A stretch of DNA of 20,998 nucleotides from an uncultured Hungatella sp. GTDB taxonomy: Bacteria; Bacillota; Clostridia; Lachnospirales; Lachnospiraceae. Below the pieces are notes generated by a model. The model worked only from the letters and a program-made list of their open reading frames with translations, did no database searches and was not told the DNA's origin. The first letter of the stretch is position 1. Every line of letters starts with the position of its first letter. The stretch covers positions 1 through 20,998 of the forward strand of contig CAJUJV010000069.1 in assembly GCA_910586845.1 (NCBI GenBank). The letters are read 5' to 3'. Positions 1 to 6,356 of this stretch are shown here, in pieces. The position numbers and the translations under genes are program-made.

Positions 1-309
1 AATGTGGAATTGGCCCAGGTGGAGGACGAAATTGAAAAATTGCTGAACACTCTGACCGGGGCCAATGCGGTTCTACTGTCCTATGCCAACGGGAAAATCG
101 AGGAACTGGACGCAAACCGCCAACGGTTGATAAAGGAAATCGCGGCACTGAACGCGGAAACAATTTCCCCACAGAAAATCGAGTTTCTGTCTGCCCATCT
201 GGAAAACTGGAACACGATTGACTTTGACGACCGACGGCAGGTGACGGACATTATTCTCTCTCAGGTCCAGGCCACCAGCGACCGCGTTTCGTTTGAGTGG
301 AAAATCTGA
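1..309 (+). CDS. Large serine recombinase, C-terminal fragment (5' end outside window)
   Basis: Only the last ~102 codons are visible; the frame is open at base 1 and ends in TGA at 307-309. The residues form a charged helical or coiled-coil stretch (EDEIEKLL, KIEELDANRQRLIKEI). It is followed by FDDRRQVTDIILSQV and a C-terminal SDRVSFEWKI. This tail pattern (D-x-R-x-V, then I-x-V-x-x-x-x-x-x-x-I-x-W) is typical of the zinc-ribbon/coiled-coil end of large serine recombinases such as the TnpX/transposon integrase group. Such enzymes cut and rejoin DNA through a catalytic N-terminal serine, which lies outside this window. The gene probably moved, or still moves, an integrated element; whether the full gene is intact cannot be judged. 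The following DNA is AT-rich, consistent with imported sequence. Confidence 0.85.
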   Translation, partial: NVELAQVEDEIEKLLNTLTGANAVLLSYANGKIEELDANRQRLIKEIAALNAETISPQKIEFLSAHLENWNTIDFDDRRQVTDIILSQVQATSDRVSFEWKI

Positions 310-383
310 AAATCTTTCTCTCTGCGTTTTATACTATGGCCTGTGTGCCCTTGTTAAGCGTTGCTACCGTCTTATATTTACAC

Positions 384-1043
384 TCATGCAAAATATTTAT
401 TGTAGACATTATTAACTGCTTCAATATAAACAACAAATGACGGATGATCTTTGTCCCGCCAACGAGATAGATACATTTCTTTCAAACTGACATATTGGTT
501 TCTTACATCGAGCCATAGCCCTGCTGCTTTAATTTGTTTAACTTTAATTGTTACATTGCGGGAATGAGGAACTTCATTCCAAACATATTGATCGCTCCCA
601 TATCCCCAGGCATTTTTGTTATGAATCAGTCTGCATAGTGTTCCGTTAGAATTTTTGGCAACAATTGCGACATCGAAACTGAACTCAACTGTGGGTTCAT
701 TTTTAAAGTATAATAAGAATGTCAGACAAGAAGTTGAATCTTTCGCTTCAGAAAAACATTGCAGTCCTATTGCTTCATCAAGCAAAATGCGAACAGTATT
801 TTTCAGATGGCGCAAATCATTCCAATACTCGTCTGGCGCTTTGATGATTTCAAGATTATAGTCAAGGTCAAACGGGCCATTCCCGTTCCTTGTGACCATG
901 TTTCTTGCACCACTACCTACGAGAACAAATTGGGCACTTATTCCTTTTTCTTTGAGTTTGAAGCACACTTTTTTCAGTGTAGTTGAACAGTCTGAACGAT
1001 ATTTTCTGCACTCCGCTTCATCAACAATTTTGATCATTTGCAT
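384..1043 (-). CDS. Nucleotidyltransferase-like protein (Pol-beta fold)
   Basis: 219 residues. The motif LVGSGARNMVTRNGNGPFDLDYNLE (written here as GSG at 43-45 followed by D59-L60-D61) fits the GS-x(n)-DxD signature of the Pol-beta nucleotidyltransferase superfamily. A possible third carboxylate is D124 in the strand VEFSFDVAIV. Proteins of this fold transfer a nucleotide to a protein, RNA or small molecule; the substrate here is unknown. The start is chosen because GGAAAGGA lies about 6 nt upstream of the ATG and a consensus minus-strand promoter sits at 1095-1123. The gene is AT-richer than the backbone and lies next to a recombinase remnant, so it is probably cargo of a mobile element. 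A toxin-like (MNT type) or resistance role is possible, but nothing in the sequence proves either. Confidence 0.7.
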   Translation of the reverse strand: MQMIKIVDEAECRKYRSDCSTTLKKVCFKLKEKGISAQFVLVGSGARNMVTRNGNGPFDLDYNLEIIKAPDEYWNDLRHLKNTVRILLDEAIGLQCFSEAKDSTSCLTFLLYFKNEPTVEFSFDVAIVAKNSNGTLCRLIHNKNAWGYGSDQYVWNEVPHSRNVTIKVKQIKAAGLWLDVRNQYVSLKEMYLSRWRDKDHPSFVVYIEAVNNVYNKYFA

Positions 1044-1067
1044 TTTTCCTTTCCGCCCATGCCTCCA

Positions 1068-1087
1068 TTTGATATTTCTATATCAAA
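1068..1087 (-). repeat. 8-bp inverted repeat in the leader of the nucleotidyltransferase gene
   Basis: TTTGATAT at 1068-1075 and ATATCAAA at 1080-1087 are perfect inverted copies separated by TTCT. The repeat lies between the minus-strand -10 box (1095-1100) and the start codon at 1043, near the expected transcription start. It could be an operator or a weak leader hairpin. Confidence 0.5.
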
Positions 1088-1094
1088 TCATTCA

Positions 1095-1123
1095 ATTATA
1101 GTGGTAAAGTCCATATTTGTCAA
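1095..1123 (-). promoter_or_regulatory. Consensus sigma-A promoter for the nucleotidyltransferase-like gene
   Basis: Read on the minus strand, TTGACA (1123-1118) is followed by a 17-nt spacer and TATAAT (1100-1095). All twelve positions match consensus. It points toward the gene starting at 1043. Confidence 0.8.
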
Positions 1124-1139
1124 TTATTAAATTCACCAC

Positions 1140-1168
1140 TTGACAATGTGGCAAAGATTTTATATGAT
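1140..1168 (+). promoter_or_regulatory. Near-consensus sigma-A promoter, divergent from the previous one
   Basis: TTGACA (1140-1145), a 17-nt spacer, and TATGAT (1163-1168). It faces the broken PD-(D/E)XK gene. The -35 boxes of the two divergent promoters are only 16 bp apart (1124-1139), so one bound regulator could affect both. GTGGT (1101-1105) and ACCAC (1135-1139) form a short inverted repeat across the minus-strand promoter. Confidence 0.7.
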
Positions 1169-1191
1169 AGGAACAATTGCGGGTATTTTGA

Positions 1192-1359
1192 CTACCGCTT
1201 AAAGAATTAAATCGTGCGAGTTTATATTTTGATGTTCGTATAATTCCGGTTAGGGATGCAGATTTGTATAAAATGTGTGTAAATTTATGTGACGATAATT
1301 ATATTATTGCAAAGACATATTTGGAGCGTTTTAAGAAGACACTTTTTTTCGTGTGCTGA
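1192..1359 (+). pseudogene. 5' part of a frame-broken gene joined to the PD-(D/E)XK ORF
   Basis: Between the plus promoter and the next ORF there is an open frame without a good start codon. It encodes KELNRASLYFDVRIIPVRD, continues through YIIAKTYLERFKKTLFF and stops at TGA 1357-1359. The composition looks like real protein, not noise. Moving to the -1 frame at the run T TTT TTC (1344-1350) joins it smoothly to RVLIDEWEKYDYNPVRERES, the start region of the downstream ORF. The simplest reading is one original gene broken by a frameshift in a T run. Programmed -1 frameshifting at this slippery heptamer is the alternative. No ribosome-binding site precedes an ATG in this frame (the first is at 1273), so the 5' end may also be lost. 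Confidence 0.5.
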
Positions 1360-1730
1360 TAGATGAGTGGGAAAAGTATGATTATAATCCGGTCAGAGAA
1401 AGGGAATCTAATAGAGCAAACGAGGCAGAAAAATGGTATAAGGGTGTTACGAATAAGTCGGTTGTTATTGGAAAAAGAATAGCGAGTGCTCTAAGACAAT
1501 GTGGTGTTAGTGCTACATATGAAGAAACAATCACATCTCCATATGGAACAGTAAGAGCAGATGTTTATGCGGTACGTAATCAGACTATAAAGCCGAAAGT
1601 TATAATTGAATTAAAGGTGTATTCTCCAGAAAGTACAATGCCTTCATCCATTAAAGCTGCAATAAAATTGACATTAAAACGGCATGCTCAATTTGCTGGT
1701 TTTATCAGTTTTCAAAAATACAGAGCCTGA
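1353..1730 (+). CDS. PD-(D/E)XK nuclease-like protein, probably a 3' gene fragment
   Basis: 125 residues when started at the GTG at 1353, which has no Shine-Dalgarno sequence; the true 5' end is probably the frame-shifted piece upstream. The stretch YGTVRADVYAVRNQ, followed by KPKVIIELKVYS, fits the D...(x)ExK core of PD-(D/E)XK nucleases: D in RADVY and the E-L-K of IIELK. That fold is shared by restriction, repair and defence nucleases, so a restriction or anti-phage function is possible but unproven. The last codons (AGA GCC TGA) lie inside the left arm of the terminator at 1722-1761. The natural C-terminus may therefore have been replaced at the junction between imported and backbone DNA. 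Codon use is AT-rich, unlike the genes after 1.78 kb. Confidence 0.5.
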   Translation: MLIDEWEKYDYNPVRERESNRANEAEKWYKGVTNKSVVIGKRIASALRQCGVSATYEETITSPYGTVRADVYAVRNQTIKPKVIIELKVYSPESTMPSSIKAAIKLTLKRHAQFAGFISFQKYRA

Positions 1731-1761
1731 AAGAATATTGGAAGATATGCTTTCAGGCTCT
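1722..1761. terminator. 12-bp hairpin between convergent genes
   Basis: AGAGCCTGAAAG (1722-1733) and CTTTCAGGCTCT (1750-1761) are perfect inverted copies with a 16-nt loop. The hairpin lies just past the stop of the minus-strand flippase gene and overlaps the stop codon of the plus-strand nuclease-like ORF. T-rich sequence occurs on both exits, though no long uninterrupted T tract follows either arm. Confidence 0.7.
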
Positions 1762-1777
1762 TTGCAATCTTTCAAAG

Positions 1778-3376
1778 TCAGCTGCGTTTCGCCAGATGAA
1801 ACACAGCCAGAAGTCCCCCATAGCACACACACAGAACCCCGATATGAAGGGCTGTGGACACAAAAAGTCCCAGTCTGTCAAAGCCATCCCACAAAGAAAA
1901 TACCCCATAGTAAATCCCAATGGAGATGATCAGAAGAACCGCCGGTTTGACGATCATCTCTGTTGCATCCCAGGAAAAGGATACCAGGCGCTTAAGAGAG
2001 GTCAGATGAAGAAAGGCCAGCAAAAGTTCACTGGCTAACATTCCCCAAAGATAGGCCATAATGCCGAAACGGGGAATGCCTGCCAGCACAAAGGCCAAAC
2101 GCAGAACCAAAGCTGTGACGTTCTGGAGAAACGTAGTAGTGGTCTTTCCCAGCCCGTTCAAGATACTCCCCATGGTGGTGGCCAGATAGAGAAACGGACA
2201 CAGCCATGCCAGAATCCGCATGAAGGAACCGGCAGAAGCATCCTTAAAAACACCGACACCCAGCTCCGGGCCGAACAAGGTGAAGATGCCGATACACAGA
2301 ATTCCCATGTACAGGCTGTAGCGCAGAGACATGGAGATGGTCTGGGCGATGCGGGATTCATTGCCGTCGGCCTGGGCTTCCGCCACCGTGGGAAGGAGAA
2401 GGACAGCCATGGAGTTGGTGATAGCGGAGGGGAAGAAGATGAAGGGCATAGCCATGCCGGTCAGCACCCCATAGACGCTGAAAGACTCCTGGGAAGAGAG
2501 GCCGTAGGCTGAGAGACTGCTGGGGATCCAGATGGCTTCGGCGCTGGACAGCACATTTAAGACCAGCCGGTTTCCCATGAGGGGCAGGGCCAGGGCCATG
2601 AGGGGGACGGCGGTTTCCAGGAACAAGGCCGGAAGAGATTTTTTTATTCTGGGAGCAGAACAAGACCCGGAGTCCGGGAATTCAGGGGAGGCGCCGTCAG
2701 GCAGCAGTTCAGGTACAGCCGCTGTATGGGGTCTTCCGCCGTCTCCACAAGTCAACAGGCAGAAGCAGAATACGGAAAACAGGCAGGCAGCCAGTTCACC
2801 GATGAGATGTCCGGTGACAGCCAGTTCCACGGTGATGGTATGTCCGCTTTCGGTCAGGATATCGGCGATGAGGAATACGGCAGCCATGCGCACGGTCTGT
2901 TCCACGATCTGAGACAGGGCAGGCACCCTGGTCTTCTGAGTGCCGTAGTAGTAGCCGTTGATACAGGCGTGAACGGCGGAAAAAGGCACGGAGACAGCCA
3001 TGAAAGGGAGCAGCGGGGCGCATCGGTCCTCCATGAGGACATAGTGAGCCAGAAACGGGGAAAACCGGATGATCAGGGCGGCCAGGCCAAGACCCAGAGT
3101 CAGAGAGATCACAAGGCCGGTGCAGAAGATCTGTTTCCCCTTCCGGACATTGGCAGCCACAAACCGGGAGATGGCGGTCTGGACGGAACCGGCGCAGAGG
3201 GCAAAGCAGATACCGTAGATGGGATGGACCATATTGTAGATCCCCAGCCCTTCCGCGCCGATAGTCCGGGACAGGAAGATCCGGTAGAAAAATCCCAGGA
3301 TCCTGGTGGCAAAACCGGTGGCAGTGAGGAGAAGCGTACCTGTGATCAGAGTGTGTTTTTTAAAGAAATCTGTCAT
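1778..3376 (-). CDS. SpoVB-like polysaccharide/lipid flippase (MOP superfamily)
   Basis: 532 residues, almost wholly hydrophobic with roughly 12-14 membrane segments and no signal peptide beyond the first segment. The N-terminus (LITGTLLLTATGFATRILGF, then the YRIFLSRTIGAEGLGIYNM region) is the hallmark of the stage V sporulation protein B / MurJ-like branch of the MVF-MATE-Wzx flippases. These move lipid-linked wall or polysaccharide precursors across the cytoplasmic membrane. An extended hydrophilic loop rich in Pro, Ser and Asp lies near the middle, before the RIKKSLPALFLETAVPLMAL segment. The start ATG has GGAG about 7 nt upstream. The gene is divergent from the sulfur operon; only a weak minus-strand promoter candidate is visible. 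SpoVB proper acts in spore cortex formation, but paralogues are common, so I leave the symbol empty. Confidence 0.88.
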   Translation of the reverse strand: MTDFFKKHTLITGTLLLTATGFATRILGFFYRIFLSRTIGAEGLGIYNMVHPIYGICFALCAGSVQTAISRFVAANVRKGKQIFCTGLVISLTLGLGLAALIIRFSPFLAHYVLMEDRCAPLLPFMAVSVPFSAVHACINGYYYGTQKTRVPALSQIVEQTVRMAAVFLIADILTESGHTITVELAVTGHLIGELAACLFSVFCFCLLTCGDGGRPHTAAVPELLPDGASPEFPDSGSCSAPRIKKSLPALFLETAVPLMALALPLMGNRLVLNVLSSAEAIWIPSSLSAYGLSSQESFSVYGVLTGMAMPFIFFPSAITNSMAVLLLPTVAEAQADGNESRIAQTISMSLRYSLYMGILCIGIFTLFGPELGVGVFKDASAGSFMRILAWLCPFLYLATTMGSILNGLGKTTTTFLQNVTALVLRLAFVLAGIPRFGIMAYLWGMLASELLLAFLHLTSLKRLVSFSWDATEMIVKPAVLLIISIGIYYGVFSLWDGFDRLGLFVSTALHIGVLCVCYGGLLAVFHLAKRS

Positions 3377-3495
3377 GAAGGCTCCGGTGAAAGGGTATTG
3401 GTATACAATATGAGCGGCGTCCGCCGGGTAGAACGGAAGGGCAGCTTCTGTTTTGGCTTCCCTGTAAACTTTTCGGCCTGGGACCAGAATCCTTC

Positions 3496-3523
3496 TTGCA
3501 ATAATAAGGATATACTATATAAT
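3496..3523 (+). promoter_or_regulatory. Promoter of the nifS-nifU-mnmA operon
   Basis: TTGCAA (3496-3501), a 16-nt spacer and TATAAT (3518-3523), 55 nt upstream of the first start codon. The -10 is perfect and the -35 matches four of six positions. No recognisable Fe-S regulator gene or riboswitch lies in this leader. Confidence 0.65.
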
Positions 3524-3578
3524 AGAGAACGTAGATGAAGCTTTTAACTTTAATACTACAGAAAGGCGGATTTCACAC

Positions 3579-4757
3579 ATGAAACAAGTAATTTATCTGG
3601 ACAACGCGGCCACTACCAGGACGCGGCCGGAGGTGGTGGAGGCCATGATCCCGTATTTTTCCGAGTATTACGGCAATCCATCCTCTGTGTATGAGTTCTC
3701 GTCCCCCTGCAAGGAGGTCATAGCCCACGCCCGGGAGACCATAGGCAGAAGCCTGGGAGCCAAAACCAACGAGATCTATTTCACGGCCGGAGGCACCGAG
3801 TCAGACAACTGGGCTATCAAGGCCACGGCAGAGGCATATGCTGCCAAAGGGAGACACATTATCACCAGTAAGATCGAGCATCATGCAGTGCTCCACACAT
3901 GCGAATACCTGGAAAAAAGAGGTTTTGAAGTTACTTATCTTGATGTAGACGAATACGGGACCGTGAAGCTGGAGGAGCTGAAAAAGGCCATCCGGCCGGA
4001 TACCATTTTGATCTCCATTATGTTTGCCAACAACGAGATCGGTACTATCCAGCCCATAAAAGAGATCGGCAGCCTGGCGAAGGAACACGGGATCCTGTTT
4101 CACACGGATGCGGTCCAGGCTTACGGCCATGTGCCCATTGATGTAGACGACTGCCATATTGATATGCTCAGCGCCAGCGGCCACAAGCTCAACGGGCCCA
4201 AAGGCATTGGATTTCTGTATATACGCACCGGACTGAAGACCCGTTCCTTTATCCACGGCGGAGCCCAGGAGAGAAAACGCCGGGGAGGAACGGAGAATGT
4301 GCCGGGGATAGCCGGCCTGGGCAAGGCTGTGGAGACGGCTATGGCCACTATGGAAGAGCGGGCGGCAAAAGAGCAGGAGTTGAGAGACTACCTGATCGGA
4401 CGGGTTACGGCGGAAGTTCCTTTTGTCCGTCTCAACGGTCATCGGACCAGGCGTCTGACCAACAACGCCAATTTTGCGTTTCAGTTTATAGAGGGGGAAT
4501 CGCTGCTGATCATGCTGGATATGAACGGGATCTGCGGTTCCAGCGGATCTGCCTGTACTTCCGGATCTCTGGATCCGTCCCATGTGCTTCTGGCCATCGG
4601 GCTGCCCCACGAGATCGCCCACGGTTCTCTGCGGCTTACCTTAAGCGAGGACAATACCAGGGAAGAGATGGATTATGTGGTGGAGAAGATCAAGGAGATC
4701 GTGGACAGATTGAGAGCCATGTCTCCTCTCTATGAGGATTTTATGAAAAAGTCTTGA
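3579..4757 (+). CDS. nifS: Cysteine desulfurase (NifS/IscS family)
   Basis: 392 residues, normal length for the family. It is a PLP enzyme that removes sulfur from L-cysteine, giving alanine and an enzyme-bound persulfide that is passed to Fe-S scaffolds and to tRNA thiolation enzymes. Visible hallmarks are the N-terminal YLDNAATT, GGTESDNWA near 71-79, H101 in the EHHAV motif, D177 in HTDAVQ, and the PLP-binding K203 in SASGHKLNGPKG. The mobile catalytic C326 lies in SSGSACTSGS, and the GGAQERKRRGGTEN block is present. AAAGGCGG lies about 9 nt before the ATG. It is first in an operon with the NifU-like scaffold and mnmA, the usual clostridial arrangement; no iscR-type regulator is adjacent on the upstream side. 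The symbol could equally be iscS. Confidence 0.93.
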   Translation: MKQVIYLDNAATTRTRPEVVEAMIPYFSEYYGNPSSVYEFSSPCKEVIAHARETIGRSLGAKTNEIYFTAGGTESDNWAIKATAEAYAAKGRHIITSKIEHHAVLHTCEYLEKRGFEVTYLDVDEYGTVKLEELKKAIRPDTILISIMFANNEIGTIQPIKEIGSLAKEHGILFHTDAVQAYGHVPIDVDDCHIDMLSASGHKLNGPKGIGFLYIRTGLKTRSFIHGGAQERKRRGGTENVPGIAGLGKAVETAMATMEERAAKEQELRDYLIGRVTAEVPFVRLNGHRTRRLTNNANFAFQFIEGESLLIMLDMNGICGSSGSACTSGSLDPSHVLLAIGLPHEIAHGSLRLTLSEDNTREEMDYVVEKIKEIVDRLRAMSPLYEDFMKKS

Positions 4758-4791
4758 AGACAGAAGTACAGAGAAAGAGGAGAAAAACCAT

Positions 4792-5229
4792 ATGTATACA
4801 GAAAAAGTGATGGATCATTTTCAGAATCCCAGAAATGTTGGAGAGATCGAAAATGCCAGCGGAACAGGAACCGTAGGAAACGCCAAGTGCGGGGATATCA
4901 TGAGGATCTACCTGGATATTGATGAAAACCAGGTGATCCGCGACGTGAAATTCAAGACCTTCGGCTGCGGGGCTGCCGTAGCCACCAGCAGCATGGCCAC
5001 GGAGATGGTCAAGGGAAAGACGGTCCAGGAGGCCATGGAGGTTACCAACAAGGCAGTGATGGAAGCTCTGGATGGTCTGCCGCCCGTAAAGGTTCACTGT
5101 TCTCTTCTTGCCGAGGAGGCCATCCACGCGGCTCTCTGGGATTATGCCCAGAAGAACGGGATCACCATCGAAGGTCTGGAAAAGCCCAAATCCGACATCA
5201 GCGACCATGACGAGGAAGAGGAGTACTAG
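4792..5229 (+). CDS. nifU: IscU/NifU-type Fe-S cluster assembly scaffold
   Basis: 145 residues, the size of a single-domain IscU-like NifU_N protein. It builds transient [2Fe-2S]/[4Fe-4S] clusters from sulfur supplied by the cysteine desulfurase. The three ligand cysteines are visible: C33 in NAKCGD (with D35), C59 in TFGCGAA, and C103 in VHCSLLAEEAI. The opening MYTEKVMDHFQNPRNVG is typical. The C-terminus carries an acidic tail (DHDEEEEY) after the conserved domain. The classic LPPVK(V/M)HCS recognition loop, which contacts HscA-type chaperones in proteobacteria, is present as LPPVKVHCS. AGAGGAG precedes the ATG. It lies 34 nt after nifS and is clearly co-transcribed. Confidence 0.92.
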   Translation: MYTEKVMDHFQNPRNVGEIENASGTGTVGNAKCGDIMRIYLDIDENQVIRDVKFKTFGCGAAVATSSMATEMVKGKTVQEAMEVTNKAVMEALDGLPPVKVHCSLLAEEAIHAALWDYAQKNGITIEGLEKPKSDISDHDEEEEY

Positions 5230-5239
5230 GAGAGGATGT

Positions 5240-5299
5240 ATGATATCAGAGAACTGCCCTGTATGTCAGAGGCAGTTCTCTGAAAAAGAATATGGATAA
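5240..5299 (+). CDS. Putative 19-residue leader peptide coupled to mnmA
   Basis: ATG at 5240 is preceded by AGGAGAGG (5228-5235) with optimal spacing, and the frame ends in TAA at 5297-5299. The peptide MISENCPVCQRQFSEKEYG contains a CPVC pair. Its end overlaps the mnmA start codon (5292-5294) by 8 nt, while mnmA itself has no obvious Shine-Dalgarno sequence. This suggests that mnmA translation is coupled to translation of this small ORF. The hairpin 5247-5282 lies inside it and its left arm contains the first Cys codon (5255-5257). A second possible ORF from ATG 5236 has poorer spacing. The small ORF could be only a coupling device or a real peptide. Confidence 0.5.
   Translation: MISENCPVCQRQFSEKEYG
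5247..5282 (+). promoter_or_regulatory. 12-bp hairpin between nifU and mnmA
   Basis: CAGAGAACTGCC (5247-5258) and GGCAGTTCTCTG (5271-5282) are perfect inverted copies with a 12-nt loop. The following bases are A-rich (AAAAAGAATATG), so it does not look like an intrinsic terminator on the plus strand. It ends 9 nt before the mnmA start, so it may stabilise the transcript end or control mnmA translation. Confidence 0.7.
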
Positions 5300-6356
5300 C
5301 AGAAAAAAAGTAGTGGTGGGTATGTCCGGGGGAGTGGATTCCTCTGTGGCGGCCTATCTTTTGAAAGAACAGGGGTATGACGTTATAGGCGTTACCATGG
5401 AGATCTGGCAGGATCAGGATCAGAAAGCCGGGGATGACGACGGGGGCTGCTGCGGCCTCAGTGCCGTGGAGGATGCCCGGAGGGTGGCGTGGAAGCTGGG
5501 GATTCCCCACTATGTCATGAATTTCCGCCGGGAGTTTAAGGAGCATGTTATTGACTATTTTATAGAAGAATATGTACACGGCAGGACTCCCAACCCCTGT
5601 ATCGCCTGCAACCGGCATGTGAAATGGGAGGCTCTTCTCCGTCGGAGCCTGGATATGGGGGCCGACTATATCGCCACAGGCCATTATGCCAGGATCCACA
5701 GACTGACGGACGGAAGGTATGCTCTGAGAAGGTCGGCCACGGCGGCAAAGGATCAGACCTACGCCCTCTATGATCTGACTCAGCATCAGCTGGCTCATAC
5801 CCTGATGCCGGCGGGAGAGTACACAAAAGAAGAGATACGCCGGATCGCGGAGAGCATCTCCCTGCCGGTGGCCGGCAAACCTGACAGCCAGGAGATCTGC
5901 TTTATCCCGGATCACGATTACGCAGGATATATCAGGAGAAATTCTTCCCTTCAGGTGCCTCCGGAGGGGAATTTTGTGGACAAAGAGGGCCGGATTACCC
6001 ATTATACCGTGGGTCAGAGGAAAGGCCTGAATCTTTCCATGGGGAGGCCTGTGTTCGTGGTGGAGATCCGGCCGGAGACCAACGAGGTGGTCATCGGAGA
6101 CGGAGAGGATGTGTTTTCTGATGTGCTTACCTGCCGCAGGCTCAACTGGATGGCAGCAGAGGGACTTTTCGGCAGGGAGAAGAAGGTGACTGCCAAGATC
6201 CGCTACAGCCACAAAGGGGCTTCCTGTATCATCAGAGAGGCAGGGCCGGATCTGGTGGAATGCCGGTTTGAGGAGCCTCAGCGGGCCATTACGCCGGGAC
6301 AGGCGGTTGTATTTTATGAGGGAGATTATGTACTGGGAGGAGGAGTGATCCGATGA
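5292..6356 (+). CDS. mnmA: tRNA-uridine 2-sulfurtransferase MnmA
   Basis: 354 residues, standard length. MnmA activates U34 of tRNA-Lys, -Glu and -Gln with ATP and replaces the 2-oxygen with sulfur delivered from a cysteine desulfurase. Visible motifs are the PP-loop GMSGGVDSSVAAYLL at 10-24, GRTPNPCIACNRHVKW with the catalytic cysteine C106 (C103 replaces the Asp seen in enterobacterial enzymes), GHYAR at 130-134, KDQTYAL at 153-159, and SQEICFIPD with the second catalytic cysteine C203. The C-terminal beta domains follow. The start is the only sensible one before the PP-loop, yet it has no clear ribosome site; translation may be coupled to the small ORF ending at 5299. The stop overlaps the next gene as ATGA, so the lipoprotein is translationally coupled to mnmA. 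Confidence 0.95.
   Translation: MDNRKKVVVGMSGGVDSSVAAYLLKEQGYDVIGVTMEIWQDQDQKAGDDDGGCCGLSAVEDARRVAWKLGIPHYVMNFRREFKEHVIDYFIEEYVHGRTPNPCIACNRHVKWEALLRRSLDMGADYIATGHYARIHRLTDGRYALRRSATAAKDQTYALYDLTQHQLAHTLMPAGEYTKEEIRRIAESISLPVAGKPDSQEICFIPDHDYAGYIRRNSSLQVPPEGNFVDKEGRITHYTVGQRKGLNLSMGRPVFVVEIRPETNEVVIGDGEDVFSDVLTCRRLNWMAAEGLFGREKKVTAKIRYSHKGASCIIREAGPDLVECRFEEPQRAITPGQAVVFYEGDYVLGGGVIR

Noticed and set aside
1164..1202. ATG ORF (MIGTIAGILTTA) as the start of the nuclease-like gene
   Set aside because: The ATG overlaps the -10 box of the plus-strand promoter and therefore precedes the expected transcription start. It could be an ancient remnant only.
2726..3538. 270-residue plus-strand open frame opposite the flippase gene
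   Set aside because: It is the complement of a clear membrane protein gene, has no recognisable domain and no ribosome site; GC-rich DNA keeps such frames open.
3524..3578. Riboswitch or T-box upstream of the sulfur operon
   Set aside because: The leader is about 50 nt and has no specifier loop or long conserved structure.
5247..5282. Hairpin between nifU and mnmA as a transcription terminator
   Set aside because: An A-rich sequence, not a T tract, follows on the plus strand and the genes form a classic operon.
5226..6212. 328-residue minus-strand open frame opposite mnmA (and a similar one opposite nifS at 3801-4622)
   Set aside because: mnmA and nifS have full sets of family motifs on the plus strand; the antisense frames are low in motif content and lack start signals.
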